Positions 1 to 8,913 are shown, numbered from the stretch's first letter. The stretch: 64,000 nt of DNA from GCA-003244245 sp050700055 (GCA_050700055.1 JBOHGE010000023.1:1-64000), one strand, 5' to 3'. Notes: generated from the sequence alone by a model not told the origin. Numbers and translations: made by a program.

Positions 1-726
1 GACGAGTGGTCGACGCGGCTGGCCGCCGGGCGCGGCGGGGTCGGCTTCACCACCGGTGAGCCGGCCGCGGGGCAACTGGGCCTGGTCGGCGACCAGCTGG
101 TCGATCGAGCGTATTCGCCGGATGGCTAGGTGCGGGCGCACGTCGCGGACGTCCGGCCGGCCGGACGGCACAACCTGGCCAATGCGCTGGCTGCCGCGGC
201 GCTGGCCCGCTCGGTCGGCGCCGGTGCGCCGGCTGTCGCGTCGGGGCTGCGCGCTTTCACCCCCGGCGGGCACCGTGGCGCACCCGCCGGCACCTACGCC
301 GGGGTGTGCTACGTCGACGATTCCAAGGCCACCAACCCGCACGCGGCCCGGGCCGCGCTGGTGGCCCACCAGCGGGTGGTGTGGGTAGCCGGGGGGTTGC
401 TCAAGGGCGTCGAGGTGGACTCCCTCGTCGTCGACACCCGGGATCGGCTGGTCGGCGCGGTGCTGCTCGGCGCGGACCGGATGGTGATCGCCGCGGCTCT
501 GGCGCGACACGCCCCCGACCTCCCGGTGCGGGTGGTGGACTCGGGAGACGATGACGCCATGATGGAGGTGGTGGCCGCCGCTGCCGAGTTGGCCCGGCCC
601 GGCGATGTCGTGCTGCTCGCTCCGGCGGCGGCGTCGATGGACATGTTCACCGACTACACCCAGCGTGGTCGGGCTTTCGCCGCTGCGGTCGCCGCCCACA
701 GCGCCGGTGACGGTGTGCTCCGATGA
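1..726 (+). CDS. murD: UDP-N-acetylmuramoylalanine--D-glutamate ligase (MurD), 3' part, with in-frame amber codon
   Basis: This is the C-terminal part of the Mur ligase that adds D-glutamate to UDP-MurNAc-L-Ala in the cytoplasm; the 5' end lies outside the window. The linker motif GRHNLANALAAAALA, the C-terminal-domain motif YVDDSKATNPHAA, LLAPAAASMDMF and the ending FTDYTQRGRAF are typical of MurD. The frame is interrupted by a TAG at 127-129, immediately followed by GTG at 130, yet MurD-like sequence continues in the same frame on both sides (LVDRAYSPDG before, VRAHVADVRPAGRHN after). Either the gene is broken, translation restarts at the GTG, or the base is wrong. The stop overlaps the ftsW start (ATGA). 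Identity is confident; integrity is not. Confidence 0.85.
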
Positions 727-2030
727 GTAGCAGCGCGCCCGGGCGACACCCGCCGGCTGCGGTCCGGTGGGCCGGCACTCGCGACCTGCTCACCGCCTGG
801 TTGGCCCGGCCGCTGACCTCACTGCACCTGGTGCTCGCCATCTTCGGCCTGCTGACCCTGTTCGGTCTGGTGATGGTGCTCTCGGCGTCGAACGTGGAGT
901 CCTACACCCGAGCCGGGTCGTCTTACGCGGTGTTCGTCCGCCAGCTGGTGTATTGCGGCGTCGGCCTGGTGTTGTTCTGGATCGGGTTGCGGACCCCGGT
1001 GCGGCTGCTGCGCGGCACCAGCGGGCTGTTCCTGGTGGGGTGCGTGGTGCTGCTGGTCGTGGTGCTCACCCCGGCCGGCGCCGAGATCAACGGCGCGCAG
1101 AACTGGCTGCGGCTGGGCCCGCTGTCCCTGCAGCCCTCCGAGCCGGTCAAGCTGGCCCTGGCTCTGTGGGGGGCGCACGTGCTGATCACCAAGCGATCCC
1201 TGCTGCGCCAGTGGCGCCACCTGCTGGTCCCGGTGGTTCCGGTGGCAGTCGCGATCTTCGGGCTGGTGATGCTGGAACCTGATCTCGGTACCACGATCAC
1301 CCTGGTCATCGTGCTGCTCGCGCTGTTGTGGTTCGGCGGTGCACCGGGGGTGCTGTTCGGTGGGATCGTGGTCGCCGCGATCGCCGGGGCGCTGGCCATG
1401 GCCGGCCTCGCCGGCTACCGATCGGCCAGGATCGGATCCTTCCTGAACCCGGGCGCCGACACCCAGGGCGCGGCTTACCAGGCTCGCCAAGCGATGTTCT
1501 CGCTGGCCGACGGTGGCTGGTGGGGGGTGGGGCTGGGCCAGGGCAGCGCCAAATGGGACTACCTGCCCAACGCGCACAACGACTTCATCTTCGCGATCAT
1601 CGGGGAGGAGCTGGGCTTTGTGGGCTGCCTGGTGGTGTTGTTGCTGTTCGGCACGCTGGCCTACGCCGGCATCCGGATAGCGGCGCGCAACACCGACCCG
1701 TGGATCAAGCTGGTATCGGCCACCGTGACCACCTGGCTGGTCGGTCAGGCCGCGATCAACATCGGGTACGTGGTCGGCCTGCTGCCGGTCACCGGCATCC
1801 CGCTGCCGCTGATCTCGTCCGGAGGCACCTCCATCGCGCTGACGATGCTGGTGTTCGGGCTGCTGGCCAACTTCGCCCGGCACGAGCCGCAGGCGGTGGC
1901 CGTGCTGCGCGCGCAGACCATCCGGTCCGGACATTCGGGTGCGGTCTCCCGGTTGTTGCGGCTGCGCCCCCCGGTGCCGTACGCCGCCGCGCCGCGCCGA
2001 CCCCAGCCGGCCCGGATCGGGGACCGGTGA
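723..2030 (+). CDS. ftsW: Septal peptidoglycan polymerase FtsW (SEDS family)
   Basis: FtsW is the SEDS glycosyltransferase that polymerises lipid II at the septum together with a class B PBP. The 435-residue protein has a short cytoplasmic N-terminus and about ten hydrophobic segments from residue 37 on. It carries the SEDS motifs NGAQNWL, GPLSLQPSEPVKLAL, the periplasmic stretch YLPNAHNDFIFAIIGEELG and PLISSGGTS near residue 361. The ATG overlaps the murD stop by four bases and the stop shares a base with the murG start, so it sits in one tightly coupled dcw operon. Confidence 0.96.
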   Translation: MSSSAPGRHPPAAVRWAGTRDLLTAWLARPLTSLHLVLAIFGLLTLFGLVMVLSASNVESYTRAGSSYAVFVRQLVYCGVGLVLFWIGLRTPVRLLRGTSGLFLVGCVVLLVVVLTPAGAEINGAQNWLRLGPLSLQPSEPVKLALALWGAHVLITKRSLLRQWRHLLVPVVPVAVAIFGLVMLEPDLGTTITLVIVLLALLWFGGAPGVLFGGIVVAAIAGALAMAGLAGYRSARIGSFLNPGADTQGAAYQARQAMFSLADGGWWGVGLGQGSAKWDYLPNAHNDFIFAIIGEELGFVGCLVVLLLFGTLAYAGIRIAARNTDPWIKLVSATVTTWLVGQAAINIGYVVGLLPVTGIPLPLISSGGTSIALTMLVFGLLANFARHEPQAVAVLRAQTIRSGHSGAVSRLLRLRPPVPYAAAPRRPQPARIGDR

Positions 2031-3115
2031 TGAACAGACCGGTGTCGGTGGTCATCGCCGGGGGTGGCACCGCGGGGCATGTCGAGCCGGCGCTGGCGCT
2101 GGCCGACGCGCTACGCCGGGCGTTGCCCCAGGCGCGGATCACTGCGCTGGGCACCGAGCGCGGCCTGGAGACCACCCTGGTGCCCGCGCGGGGATACCCG
2201 CTGGAGCTCATCCCCGCGGTGCCGTTGCCGCGCAAGCCCAGTGCGGACCTGCTCCGGCTGCCGGTCCGGGTCTGCGCGGCGGTGCGCCGGGCTCGGCAGA
2301 TACTCGTCGACGTCGACGCCGACGTGGTGGTCGGTTTCGGGGGCTATGTCGCATTGCCGGCCTATCTTGCCGCCCGGGGTCGGGTGCCGATCGTGGTACA
2401 CGAGGCCAATGCCCGCGCCGGGCTGGCCAACAAGATCGGTTCGCGGTTCGCGGTCCGGGTGCTCGCCGCGGTCGCCGGCAGCGGGCTGCCGGCCGCCGAG
2501 GTGATCGGGATCCCGCTGCGGCAGGCGATCTCGTCGCTGGACCGGGCCGCCCTGCGAGATCGGGCCCGGGCGCACTTCGGCCTGCACCCGCAGGCGCCGA
2601 CACTGCTGGTGACCGGGGGCTCGCAGGGCGCCCGCACCCTCAACGCCGCGGTGTCCGGCGCTGCGGCCCAGCTCGGTGCGGCCGGGATCGGCGTGCTGCA
2701 TGCCTACGGGCGACGCAACACCATCCAGGTGGCGACGGTGCCCGGCGCACCCCCGTACGTCGCGGTGCCCTACCTGGAACGGATGGATCTGGCGCTGGCC
2801 GCCGCCGACCTCGCGATCTGCCGGGCCGGCGCGATGACCGTCGCCGAGCTGTCCGCCGTCGGCCTGCCCGCGGTGTACGTCCCGCTGCCACACGGCAACG
2901 GCGAGCAGGGGCTCAACGCGCAGCCGCTGGTAGCGGCCGGCGGCGCGCTGCTGGTGCCCGACGCGGAGCTGACGCCGGCCAAGGTGATCGACGAGGTGGT
3001 GGGCGTGTTGACCGATCCCCACCGGCTCACCGGCATGAGTGTCGCCGCCCGGGTGGCCGGCCACTCCGACGCCGACGACGTGCTGGCCAAGATCGTCCTG
3101 GAGGTGGCCGGGTGA
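2030..3115 (+). CDS. murG: UDP-GlcNAc--undecaprenyl-PP-MurNAc-pentapeptide GlcNAc transferase (MurG)
   Basis: MurG is the membrane-associated family 28 glycosyltransferase that turns lipid I into lipid II. The 361-residue protein has the N-terminal G-loop VIAGGGTAGHVEPALALADA, the second-domain loop GGSQGARTLN near residue 196 and the UDP-GlcNAc site CRAGAMTVAELSAVG followed by PLPHGNGEQ near residues 262-290. The ATG chosen overlaps the ftsW stop by one base (TGATG); a GTG one codon upstream (2027) is also possible. The stop overlaps the murC start. Confidence 0.96.
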   Translation: MNRPVSVVIAGGGTAGHVEPALALADALRRALPQARITALGTERGLETTLVPARGYPLELIPAVPLPRKPSADLLRLPVRVCAAVRRARQILVDVDADVVVGFGGYVALPAYLAARGRVPIVVHEANARAGLANKIGSRFAVRVLAAVAGSGLPAAEVIGIPLRQAISSLDRAALRDRARAHFGLHPQAPTLLVTGGSQGARTLNAAVSGAAAQLGAAGIGVLHAYGRRNTIQVATVPGAPPYVAVPYLERMDLALAAADLAICRAGAMTVAELSAVGLPAVYVPLPHGNGEQGLNAQPLVAAGGALLVPDAELTPAKVIDEVVGVLTDPHRLTGMSVAARVAGHSDADDVLAKIVLEVAG

Positions 3116-4623
3116 CCGCCGGACCGCCGTTGTTGCCACGGCAGCTGGCCCGCACTCACCTGATCGGGATCGGGGGTGCCGGGATGAGCGGGGTGGCCCG
3201 GATCGTGCTGGCCCGCGGCGGTGCCGTGTCGGGCTCGGACGCCAAGGACTCCGGGGTGCTGCACACGTTGCGAGCCTTGGGCGCCGAGGTGGCCGTCGGG
3301 CATGCCGCGGCCAACCTCGACCAGCTCGGTGCCGACCCCACCGCGATCATCAGCACCAAGGCGGTGCACCAGACCGATCCGGACAACCCCGAGCTCGTCG
3401 AGGGCGCCCGGCGGGGCATCCCGGTGATCCACCGCTCCGCGGCGCTGGCGGCCCTGATGAGCGGTTACCGGGTCGCGTGCGTCACCGGGACCGCCGGCAA
3501 GACCTCCACCACCTCGATGCTCACCGTGGCGCTGCAGCACTGCGGCGCCGACCCGTCGTTCCTCATCGGTGGCGACCTCACCGGTTCCGGTTCCGGTGCT
3601 CACCATGGTGGCGGTGACGTATTCGTGGCCGAGGCCGACGAGAGCGACGGCTCCTTCCTGGCCTACTCGCCCGACCTCGCCGTGGTCACCAACGTCGAGT
3701 CCGATCACCTGGACCACCACGGCACCGTCGAGGCATACGTCGCCACCTTCGACGCCTTCGTCGCCCGGCTGCGCCCGGACGGGGTGTTGATCGCCAACTC
3801 GGACGACTCCGGCTCGGCGGCCCTGGCCGCCCGGGCTGCCGCATCCGGGGTGCGGGTACGGCACTACGGGCGCCACGCCGCCGCGGTCGGGGACGCCCGG
3901 CTGCTGGCGTACACCCCCGACGGCGGGCGAGGCATCGCCACCGTGGCGCTGACCGGCTCGGACGGGTTGGTACGCCGGGTGACGCTCGAGGTCGCGATGC
4001 CCGGTGAGCACATGGCAGCCAACGCCGTCGCGGCCCTGCTGGCCGGCCTGGAGCTGGGTGCGCCGCTACCCGGCCTGCTGGCGGGGTTGGCCGGGTTCGG
4101 TGGGGTTCGCCGCCGGTTCGAGCTCATCGGACGGGCCGGCGGGGTTCGGGTCTACGACGACTACGCCCACCATCCGACGAAGGTGGCCGCGGCGCTGCGC
4201 GGCGCCCGCCAGGTGGCGGGGCAGGGGCGGCTGGTGGTGGCGTTCCAGCCGCACCTGTACTCCCGTACCCGCGACTTCGCCGCCGGGTTCGGTACCGCGC
4301 TGGCGCTGGCCGACGTGGTGCTGCTGCTGGATGTGTACGGCGCCCGGGAGGACCCGTTACCCGGGGTCACCGGTGCGTTGATCGCCCAAGCGGTGCCGCT
4401 GCCGGCTGGGTGCGTGCACTACGAGCCGGGCTGGGCGCAGCTGCCCGTGCGGTTGGCTGAGCTGACCCGCCCCGGCGACCTGGTGATCACCATGGGCGCC
4501 GGTGACGTGACGCTGCTCGGCCCGAAGCTGATCGCCGAGCTGGCGCAGCACTGTTGCCCTGCGGCAGACTCTGTTGCCGGGCCTGCTCCAGCAGACCCCG
4601 TCGCTCGGGTAGTACAGCGGTGA
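3112..4623 (+). CDS. murC: UDP-N-acetylmuramate--L-alanine ligase (MurC)
   Basis: MurC adds the first amino acid, L-Ala, to UDP-MurNAc. The 503-residue product shows all Mur ligase landmarks: HLIGIGGAGMSGVA at the N-terminus, the ATP loop GTAGKTSTT near residue 124, EADESDGSF near 173, NVESDHLDHH and DDYAHHPTK near 347. The ATP loop has Ala where MurC normally has His (GTHGKT), an unusual substitution. Translation starts at a GTG overlapping the murG stop (GTGA). The C-terminal 25 residues are low-complexity and just precede ftsQ. Confidence 0.95.
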   Translation: MTAGPPLLPRQLARTHLIGIGGAGMSGVARIVLARGGAVSGSDAKDSGVLHTLRALGAEVAVGHAAANLDQLGADPTAIISTKAVHQTDPDNPELVEGARRGIPVIHRSAALAALMSGYRVACVTGTAGKTSTTSMLTVALQHCGADPSFLIGGDLTGSGSGAHHGGGDVFVAEADESDGSFLAYSPDLAVVTNVESDHLDHHGTVEAYVATFDAFVARLRPDGVLIANSDDSGSAALAARAAASGVRVRHYGRHAAAVGDARLLAYTPDGGRGIATVALTGSDGLVRRVTLEVAMPGEHMAANAVAALLAGLELGAPLPGLLAGLAGFGGVRRRFELIGRAGGVRVYDDYAHHPTKVAAALRGARQVAGQGRLVVAFQPHLYSRTRDFAAGFGTALALADVVLLLDVYGAREDPLPGVTGALIAQAVPLPAGCVHYEPGWAQLPVRLAELTRPGDLVITMGAGDVTLLGPKLIAELAQHCCPAADSVAGPAPADPVARVVQR

Positions 4624-5543
4624 ACCCCGGTGGCCGCGCCGCTTCGAGTGCCCGGCGTCGCCCCCGGCGCGACACGCCCCGGCCCGTAGCGGTCGCGCGG
4701 CAGCGCCGCATCTCCGGTTCCGGTGTCTCCGGTCGCAGCGTCGGTGCCGGTCAGCCGGAGTCTCGCGGCCGGCCGGCCGCACAGCCCGCCGCGCAGCCCG
4801 GCCCGCTGCGCTCAGCCAGGTCCGCCCGACGTCGGTGGCGGGGGTCGGATTGCCGGCTCCGCCGGCGGTGGTCGAGTTGCCGGCGGTGGTTGCTCGGGGC
4901 GCTGGCTGTGCTGGCTCTGGGTGGGGCGCTGACCTGGGTGTTGCTGGGAAGCTCGCTGTTCGATGCCCGTTCGGTGCAGGTGATGGGCACCAGAGAGCTT
5001 GCCGCCGACGAGGTGCGGGCCGCCGCGGCAGTTGCGCTGGGCACACCGATGCTGCGGCTGGACACCGAGGGCATCCGGGCCAGGGTGGCCGCGGTGCCGC
5101 GGGTGGCCAGTGTGCAGGTTCACACCGCGTTGGACGGCACGGTGTGGATCGAGCTCACCGAGCGGACCCCGATCGCGGTCGTCCGTCAGGGCAACGGTGT
5201 GCACTTGGTGGATGCCACCGGCACCGACTACGCGGTGGTGCCAGTCGGGCTCGGGCCGCCGGGTCTGCCCGAGCTGCGGGTGACCCGGGTCGGGCCTCGG
5301 GACGCCGCCACGGTCGCCGCGCTGGCGGTGCTGACCGGGCTGCCGCAGCCGCTGCGCGCCCAGGTGCGTTCGGTTGCTGCGGATTCTGCGGCCGACGTCG
5401 TGCTGCGGCTGGACAACAGCCGGGAGGTGCGTTGGGGCGGTGTGGAGCAGGGTGGCCGCAAGGCCGCAGTGCTCGGCCCGCTGCTCACCCAACCCGGCAA
5501 GATCTACGACGTCTCCAGCCCCACCCTGCCCACTATCGCCTGA
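4620..5543 (+). CDS. ftsQ: Cell division protein FtsQ/DivIB
   Basis: This is a bitopic divisome protein of 307 residues. It has a long Arg/Pro/Ala-rich cytoplasmic tail (1-89), one transmembrane helix (about 90-110), a POTRA domain starting at FDARSVQVMG and the FtsQ beta domain (VWIELTERTPIAVV). GTG at 4620 overlaps the murC stop and is preferred over an upstream in-frame ATG inside murC. In related actinobacteria ftsZ follows directly; here the next 23 kb are foreign to the cluster. Confidence 0.92.
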   Translation: MNPGGRAASSARRRPRRDTPRPVAVARQRRISGSGVSGRSVGAGQPESRGRPAAQPAAQPGPLRSARSARRRWRGSDCRLRRRWSSCRRWLLGALAVLALGGALTWVLLGSSLFDARSVQVMGTRELAADEVRAAAAVALGTPMLRLDTEGIRARVAAVPRVASVQVHTALDGTVWIELTERTPIAVVRQGNGVHLVDATGTDYAVVPVGLGPPGLPELRVTRVGPRDAATVAALAVLTGLPQPLRAQVRSVAADSAADVVLRLDNSREVRWGGVEQGGRKAAVLGPLLTQPGKIYDVSSPTLPTIA

Positions 5544-5647
5544 CCCGCACGGTAGTTGTCCACACTGCTTCCGGGACCCTCTCCTTCATGTTAAGGTGGA
5601 TCATAACTAAATTAGAACATGCAGAACAGAACGTTTATAGTGCTGGT

Positions 5648-7165
5648 ATGGGTGAACAATTGGTGAAGCCGGTGCGGCTGCTGGACCGGGACCGGGAGTG
5701 GGGGCTGCTGCGGGAGTTCGTCCAGGACCCTGCGTCGCAGCTGCGGGTGGCGATCGTGTCGGGGCGGCGGCGCACTGGCAAGTCGTTCCTGCTGGAGGCG
5801 CTTGCGGAGGCGGTAGGAGGCCTGTATCTGGCTGCGGTCCAGGAAGAGGGGCGCGTCCTTGCGCTGGCGCGTGTCAGCGAGGCGGTGGCCGAGCACGCCG
5901 GGGTGCCTGCCGGGGCGTTGCGCTTGGGCGGGTGGGAGGAGGTGCTCTCCGCCGCCCTGGATGTGGTCAACCGTGCGCCCGGCGCGCCGCTGATCGTGAT
6001 CGACGAGCTGCCGTACCTGCTCCAGCATTCCCCGGAGATCCCAGGGTTGCTGCAGTTGCTCTACGACCGTTCGCAGTCGGGAAAGGCACCCGGCGGGCGG
6101 ATCGTCTTGTGTGGCTCGGCGATGAGCATCATGAGCGAACTGCTGTCGGGCACCAAGCCGTTGCGCGGCCGGGCCGTGCTGGACCTGCGTCTGCCCGCCT
6201 TCGACTACCGCACTGCCCGCACCCACTGGCAGATCACCGACCCCGAGACCGCGCTGCTGGTCGACACGTGTCTGGGCGGCGCCCCCGGGTATCGGCCGTT
6301 GGCGCCCGGCGTCAGCCCACAGGACACGGCGCAGTTCGACGACTGGGTCCCGCGAACCCTGATGGACCCCGGCCGCGCCCTGTACTCCCGGGTCGAGGCC
6401 GAGTTCCTGCTGCGCGAGGACCCGCGGATCACCCACCGCACCCTCTACTACGACCTGCTGTCCGCGGTCGCCCAGGGTGCCTCCACCCCGGCGCGGATCG
6501 GCGGCCTGCTTCAGCGTCAGCGCTCGGCTGTGGTCGCCCCGCTGGAAGTACTCGAATCCACCGGCTACCTGCGCAAGGAACAGGACCTGCTGAAAGCCCG
6601 CAACCCCGTGATCACAGTCGCCGACCCCGTTATCCGCTTCAACCAGTTGATCACTCTGCCACTGGTGGACATGGTCGAACACGGCCGCGCCCGCCTCGCC
6701 TGGCAGCAGTCCCGCCGCACCTTCCACGCCAAAATCCTCGGACCGCATTTCGAGGAACTCGCCCGTCAATGGACCCGCTCCTTCGCCCCCGATGAGACCG
6801 CATTGCGCGCCGGCGCGGTGGGATCCACCGAGGTACCCGATCCGGCGGCGAAGACCAAGCACGAGGTGGACGTGCTCGCGCTGGCCCCGGGCGAACGGCC
6901 GCAGTCGGCCCACGCCCGGATCGCCCTGATCGGCAAGGCCAAGGCCACCATCGCACCGCGCGGCCTGCGTGACGTCGAACGCCTCGAACACATCCGCACC
7001 CTGCTCGCGGACCTCGGCCACCACACCGCCGACGCCGCCTTGGCCCTGTACTCCCTGCACGGCTTTCATCCCGACGTGCAACAGGCCGCGTCTCACCGCC
7101 CCGACCTACTCCTGATCGATCTGGCCGCCCTGTATGGCGACGGACCTGTCCACGGCACCCGTTAA
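5648..7165 (+). CDS. AAA-type ATPase with DUF234-like C-terminal domain
   Basis: The 505-residue product belongs to the archaeal/bacterial ATPase-DUF234 group. Seen: Walker A SGRRRTGKSF near residue 37, Walker B PLIVIDELPYLL near 114, a GSAMSIMSELLSG sensor-like motif, then a winged-helix-like region (YYDLLSAVAQGASTPARIGG) and a C-terminal half with KHEVDVLAL resembling a degenerate PD-(D/E)XK fold. The family's cellular role is not established; these genes are often scattered and mobile. The start ATG follows an AT-richer stretch (5590-5640) unlike the flanking DNA, which may hold its promoter. It is the first gene of the island after ftsQ and is convergent with the methyltransferase at 7183. 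Confidence 0.85.
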   Translation: MGEQLVKPVRLLDRDREWGLLREFVQDPASQLRVAIVSGRRRTGKSFLLEALAEAVGGLYLAAVQEEGRVLALARVSEAVAEHAGVPAGALRLGGWEEVLSAALDVVNRAPGAPLIVIDELPYLLQHSPEIPGLLQLLYDRSQSGKAPGGRIVLCGSAMSIMSELLSGTKPLRGRAVLDLRLPAFDYRTARTHWQITDPETALLVDTCLGGAPGYRPLAPGVSPQDTAQFDDWVPRTLMDPGRALYSRVEAEFLLREDPRITHRTLYYDLLSAVAQGASTPARIGGLLQRQRSAVVAPLEVLESTGYLRKEQDLLKARNPVITVADPVIRFNQLITLPLVDMVEHGRARLAWQQSRRTFHAKILGPHFEELARQWTRSFAPDETALRAGAVGSTEVPDPAAKTKHEVDVLALAPGERPQSAHARIALIGKAKATIAPRGLRDVERLEHIRTLLADLGHHTADAALALYSLHGFHPDVQQAASHRPDLLLIDLAALYGDGPVHGTR

Positions 7166-7182
7166 CACCGCTGCACGCTCCC

Positions 7183-8292
7183 CTAGGCTCGCGTGCGCTC
7201 CCTTTCCTGGATGGGGTTTGCCGGGTGATCGAGCCAAATCCGTTGGTGATCAGCCGTGACGGTGACGCCGTAGCGGTCCCGGTGTGGTCGCCCGGATTTC
7301 AGCCACCAAGCGTAGCCGGTGAGAGCTTCCTCCCAGAGCCGGCGCGCTCCGGCTTGCCGAACCACGGTGTCGTGCACTGAGGCCCAGGCATCGGGCGCCA
7401 GCAGCCACAGGGTCTCCAGGTAGCCGTCGGGGCCTGTTTCCCAGGTCAACCGGCAGTCGGGGACATGCAGGCCGATGCCGAATCGGGCGTTGTCGCCGAG
7501 GAAGTCAGCAAGATCGAGGTCGGTTCGGGACCGCTCGGAGATGGTGTCGAAGTCATCAGGTTCGTCGGGGATCATCGGCCGTTGGGTGCGGAGCAGCATG
7601 AACGTCGCCCAGTCGACGATGCGGCCCATGGCTTGGTCGCCGTTGTCGTCGACGGTCAGACGCAGTAGGGCGCTGTTCTCGAAGGCGGTGCCCCAGGGGG
7701 TGACGATGACGCCGCCCGGTCGGGTCTGCGCCACCCAAGAATAGGGCACGGTCTGCACCGAGCAGGTGGCGATCACCCGGTGGTAGGGAGCGGCCGGGGA
7801 ATAGCCGTCGGCACCCTCCCCAGTGATCACCAACGGTCCCCGGCCGGCGTCCGCGAGGTTGCGGCGTGCCGTGTCCGCCACCACGGGGTCTATCTCGATG
7901 CTGACCACCTGATCATCGCCGAGTCGATGCGACAGCAGGCTCGTACTCCACCCGGTGCCGGTGCCTATCTCTAGCACCCGGTGCCCTGGGTGCACGTCGA
8001 GGTGGCACAGCATGGTGAAGACGATGGTGGCCATTGAGCAGGAACTGCTGATCGGGTAGCCGTGCTCGGAGCTCTCCGCACCGTCATGCAGCTGGGTGAT
8101 CACCGACTCATCGCTGTAGGCGTAGGCGAGCCAGCCGTCGGGGTCACTGGCGCGGTCGAGTGGCTGCCCAACCGCTCTCCAGATGCGGTCGGGCAGGAAC
8201 AGGTGCCGGGGGTTGGCCGCGTATGCGGCCCGCCAGTGAGCAGGTAACCGGCCGCCCAGCCGAACAGCCAGGTCCCGCTGCGCTTCGATCAC
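7183..8292 (-). CDS. PIMT-like SAM methyltransferase (RiPP-associated type)
   Basis: The 369-residue enzyme resembles protein-L-isoaspartate O-methyltransferases. It has NPRHLFLPDRIW at the N-terminus, a Ser-rich pre-motif near residues 82-90, SAM motif I VLEIGTGTGWSTSLLSHRLG at 106-125 and acidic motif II VVSIEIDP. The C-terminal 160-residue extension with RQAGARRLWEEA and a final GVTVTADHQRIWLDHP is shared by the methyltransferases paired with small RiPP precursors rather than by repair PIMTs. Its ATG overlaps by four bases the stop of a 50-residue peptide gene (8289-8441), which makes that peptide the likely substrate; esterification of an Asp would lead to an aspartimide. The family assignment is strong; substrate and product are inferred. 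Confidence 0.88.
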   Translation of the reverse strand: MIEAQRDLAVRLGGRLPAHWRAAYAANPRHLFLPDRIWRAVGQPLDRASDPDGWLAYAYSDESVITQLHDGAESSEHGYPISSSCSMATIVFTMLCHLDVHPGHRVLEIGTGTGWSTSLLSHRLGDDQVVSIEIDPVVADTARRNLADAGRGPLVITGEGADGYSPAAPYHRVIATCSVQTVPYSWVAQTRPGGVIVTPWGTAFENSALLRLTVDDNGDQAMGRIVDWATFMLLRTQRPMIPDEPDDFDTISERSRTDLDLADFLGDNARFGIGLHVPDCRLTWETGPDGYLETLWLLAPDAWASVHDTVVRQAGARRLWEEALTGYAWWLKSGRPHRDRYGVTVTADHQRIWLDHPANPIQERERTRA

Positions 8293-8441
8293 TTGTTGTC
8301 TTCGTCCTTACGCCCGCTGTCACCGCGACTGCTGCCACCGTTGTGCTTGCCGTCGTGCTCGTCCTTTGGCCGAACGATCTTCGACGGGTCCACCTGGTCC
8401 CGCGGCCTACCACCATCGCGAGTCTGGTCGTGCTTGGACAT
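8289..8441 (-). CDS. Small Asp/Gly-rich peptide, candidate aspartimide-RiPP precursor
   Basis: The gene encodes 50 residues starting MSKHDQTRDGGRPRD, with a middle VDPSKIVRPKDEHDGK and a hydrophilic tail ending GRKDEDNK. There is no signal peptide, no Cys and almost no hydrophobic residue. A strong Shine-Dalgarno GGGGAGGAATT lies just upstream of the ATG at 8441, which decides this start over an in-frame ATG at 8492. The stop overlaps the start of the PIMT-like gene. The Asp-Gly pairs at residues 9-10 and 30-31 are favourable sites for methylation-driven aspartimide formation, and Asp41-Ser42 is a third possibility. A decayed second copy at 13943-14088 shows that peptide and methyltransferase travel together. 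The precursor role is an inference. Confidence 0.7.
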   Translation of the reverse strand: MSKHDQTRDGGRPRDQVDPSKIVRPKDEHDGKHNGGSSRGDSGRKDEDNK

Positions 8442-8505
8442 GTCCAATTCCTCCCCTTCGTAGTACGCGACTAGGCGCTCCTTGGTCCCCATGAGGGCTT
8501 GGGCC

Positions 8506-8602
8506 GAGTTTTGCAGACGTCTACCGCGATGGTTGCCTGTCTCGCATCTCCCAGACGCTGAGTGTGCCCGGCCGCTTCGGGTGAGCCGCCATTCGGAGCC
8601 GA
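8506..8602 (-). repeat. Partial copy of the 219-bp dispersed repeat
   Basis: The stretch GCCGAGTTTTGCAGACGTCT, then CATCTCCCAGACGCTGAGTG and CCATTCGGAGCCGA, matches one half of the complete repeats at 24015-24232, 25747-25965 and 61817-62035, in the same orientation as the 24-kb copy. The other half is absent. It lies in a gene-free stretch (8442-8913) between the peptide gene and vapC, which otherwise holds only the palindrome at 8692-8753. Confidence 0.7.
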
Positions 8603-8691
8603 CTCCCTAGGCGCTGCGTGCTGCCCTGAGGAATGAATCTGGGCTGCTGCAGGTCATGATCACCTCTACCTCGCAGCGGCAGCTCTGCGTG

Positions 8692-8753
8692 CGCCGAGTG
8701 CGACACCAGAGCTGCCGGGGCGGCTGCCGACAGCCCTCATGTCGCACTCGGCG
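8692..8753. repeat. Palindromic intergenic repeat, copy 1
   Basis: Perfect 14-bp arms CGCCGAGTGCGACA (8692-8705) and TGTCGCACTCGGCG (8740-8753) enclose a 34-base loop. The whole element, loop included, is the reverse complement of a similar element at 42159-42230, so this is a dispersed REP-like palindrome and not a chance hairpin. There is no coding potential of its own. Confidence 0.75.
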
Positions 8754-8913
8754 ACACCAGAGCGGGAAGGGTGAGCCGCGCTCAGCGCGGGTGATCCTGC
8801 CGAAACGGCGATCATGGACGGCTTTCGCTGAGTGACGCGATTCTGGACAAGATCACGTGGACACCTGCGGCCCTGATCGACAGGTCATCGCTGCCTGTTG
8901 TGCCGAAGCACGG

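Noticed and set aside
819..1934. Long open frame antisense to ftsW
   Set aside because: Gln/His/Arg-rich composition and exact antisense position to a conserved gene; a product of high GC at codon positions.
5612..7096. 494-codon frame antisense to the ATPase gene
   Set aside because: The forward frame has Walker motifs and a conserved domain order; the reverse frame has none.
8160..8474. Forward membrane-like small protein overlapping the peptide gene
   Set aside because: Its hydrophobic stretch is the antisense of the peptide gene, which has a strong ribosome binding site and a duplicated relic.
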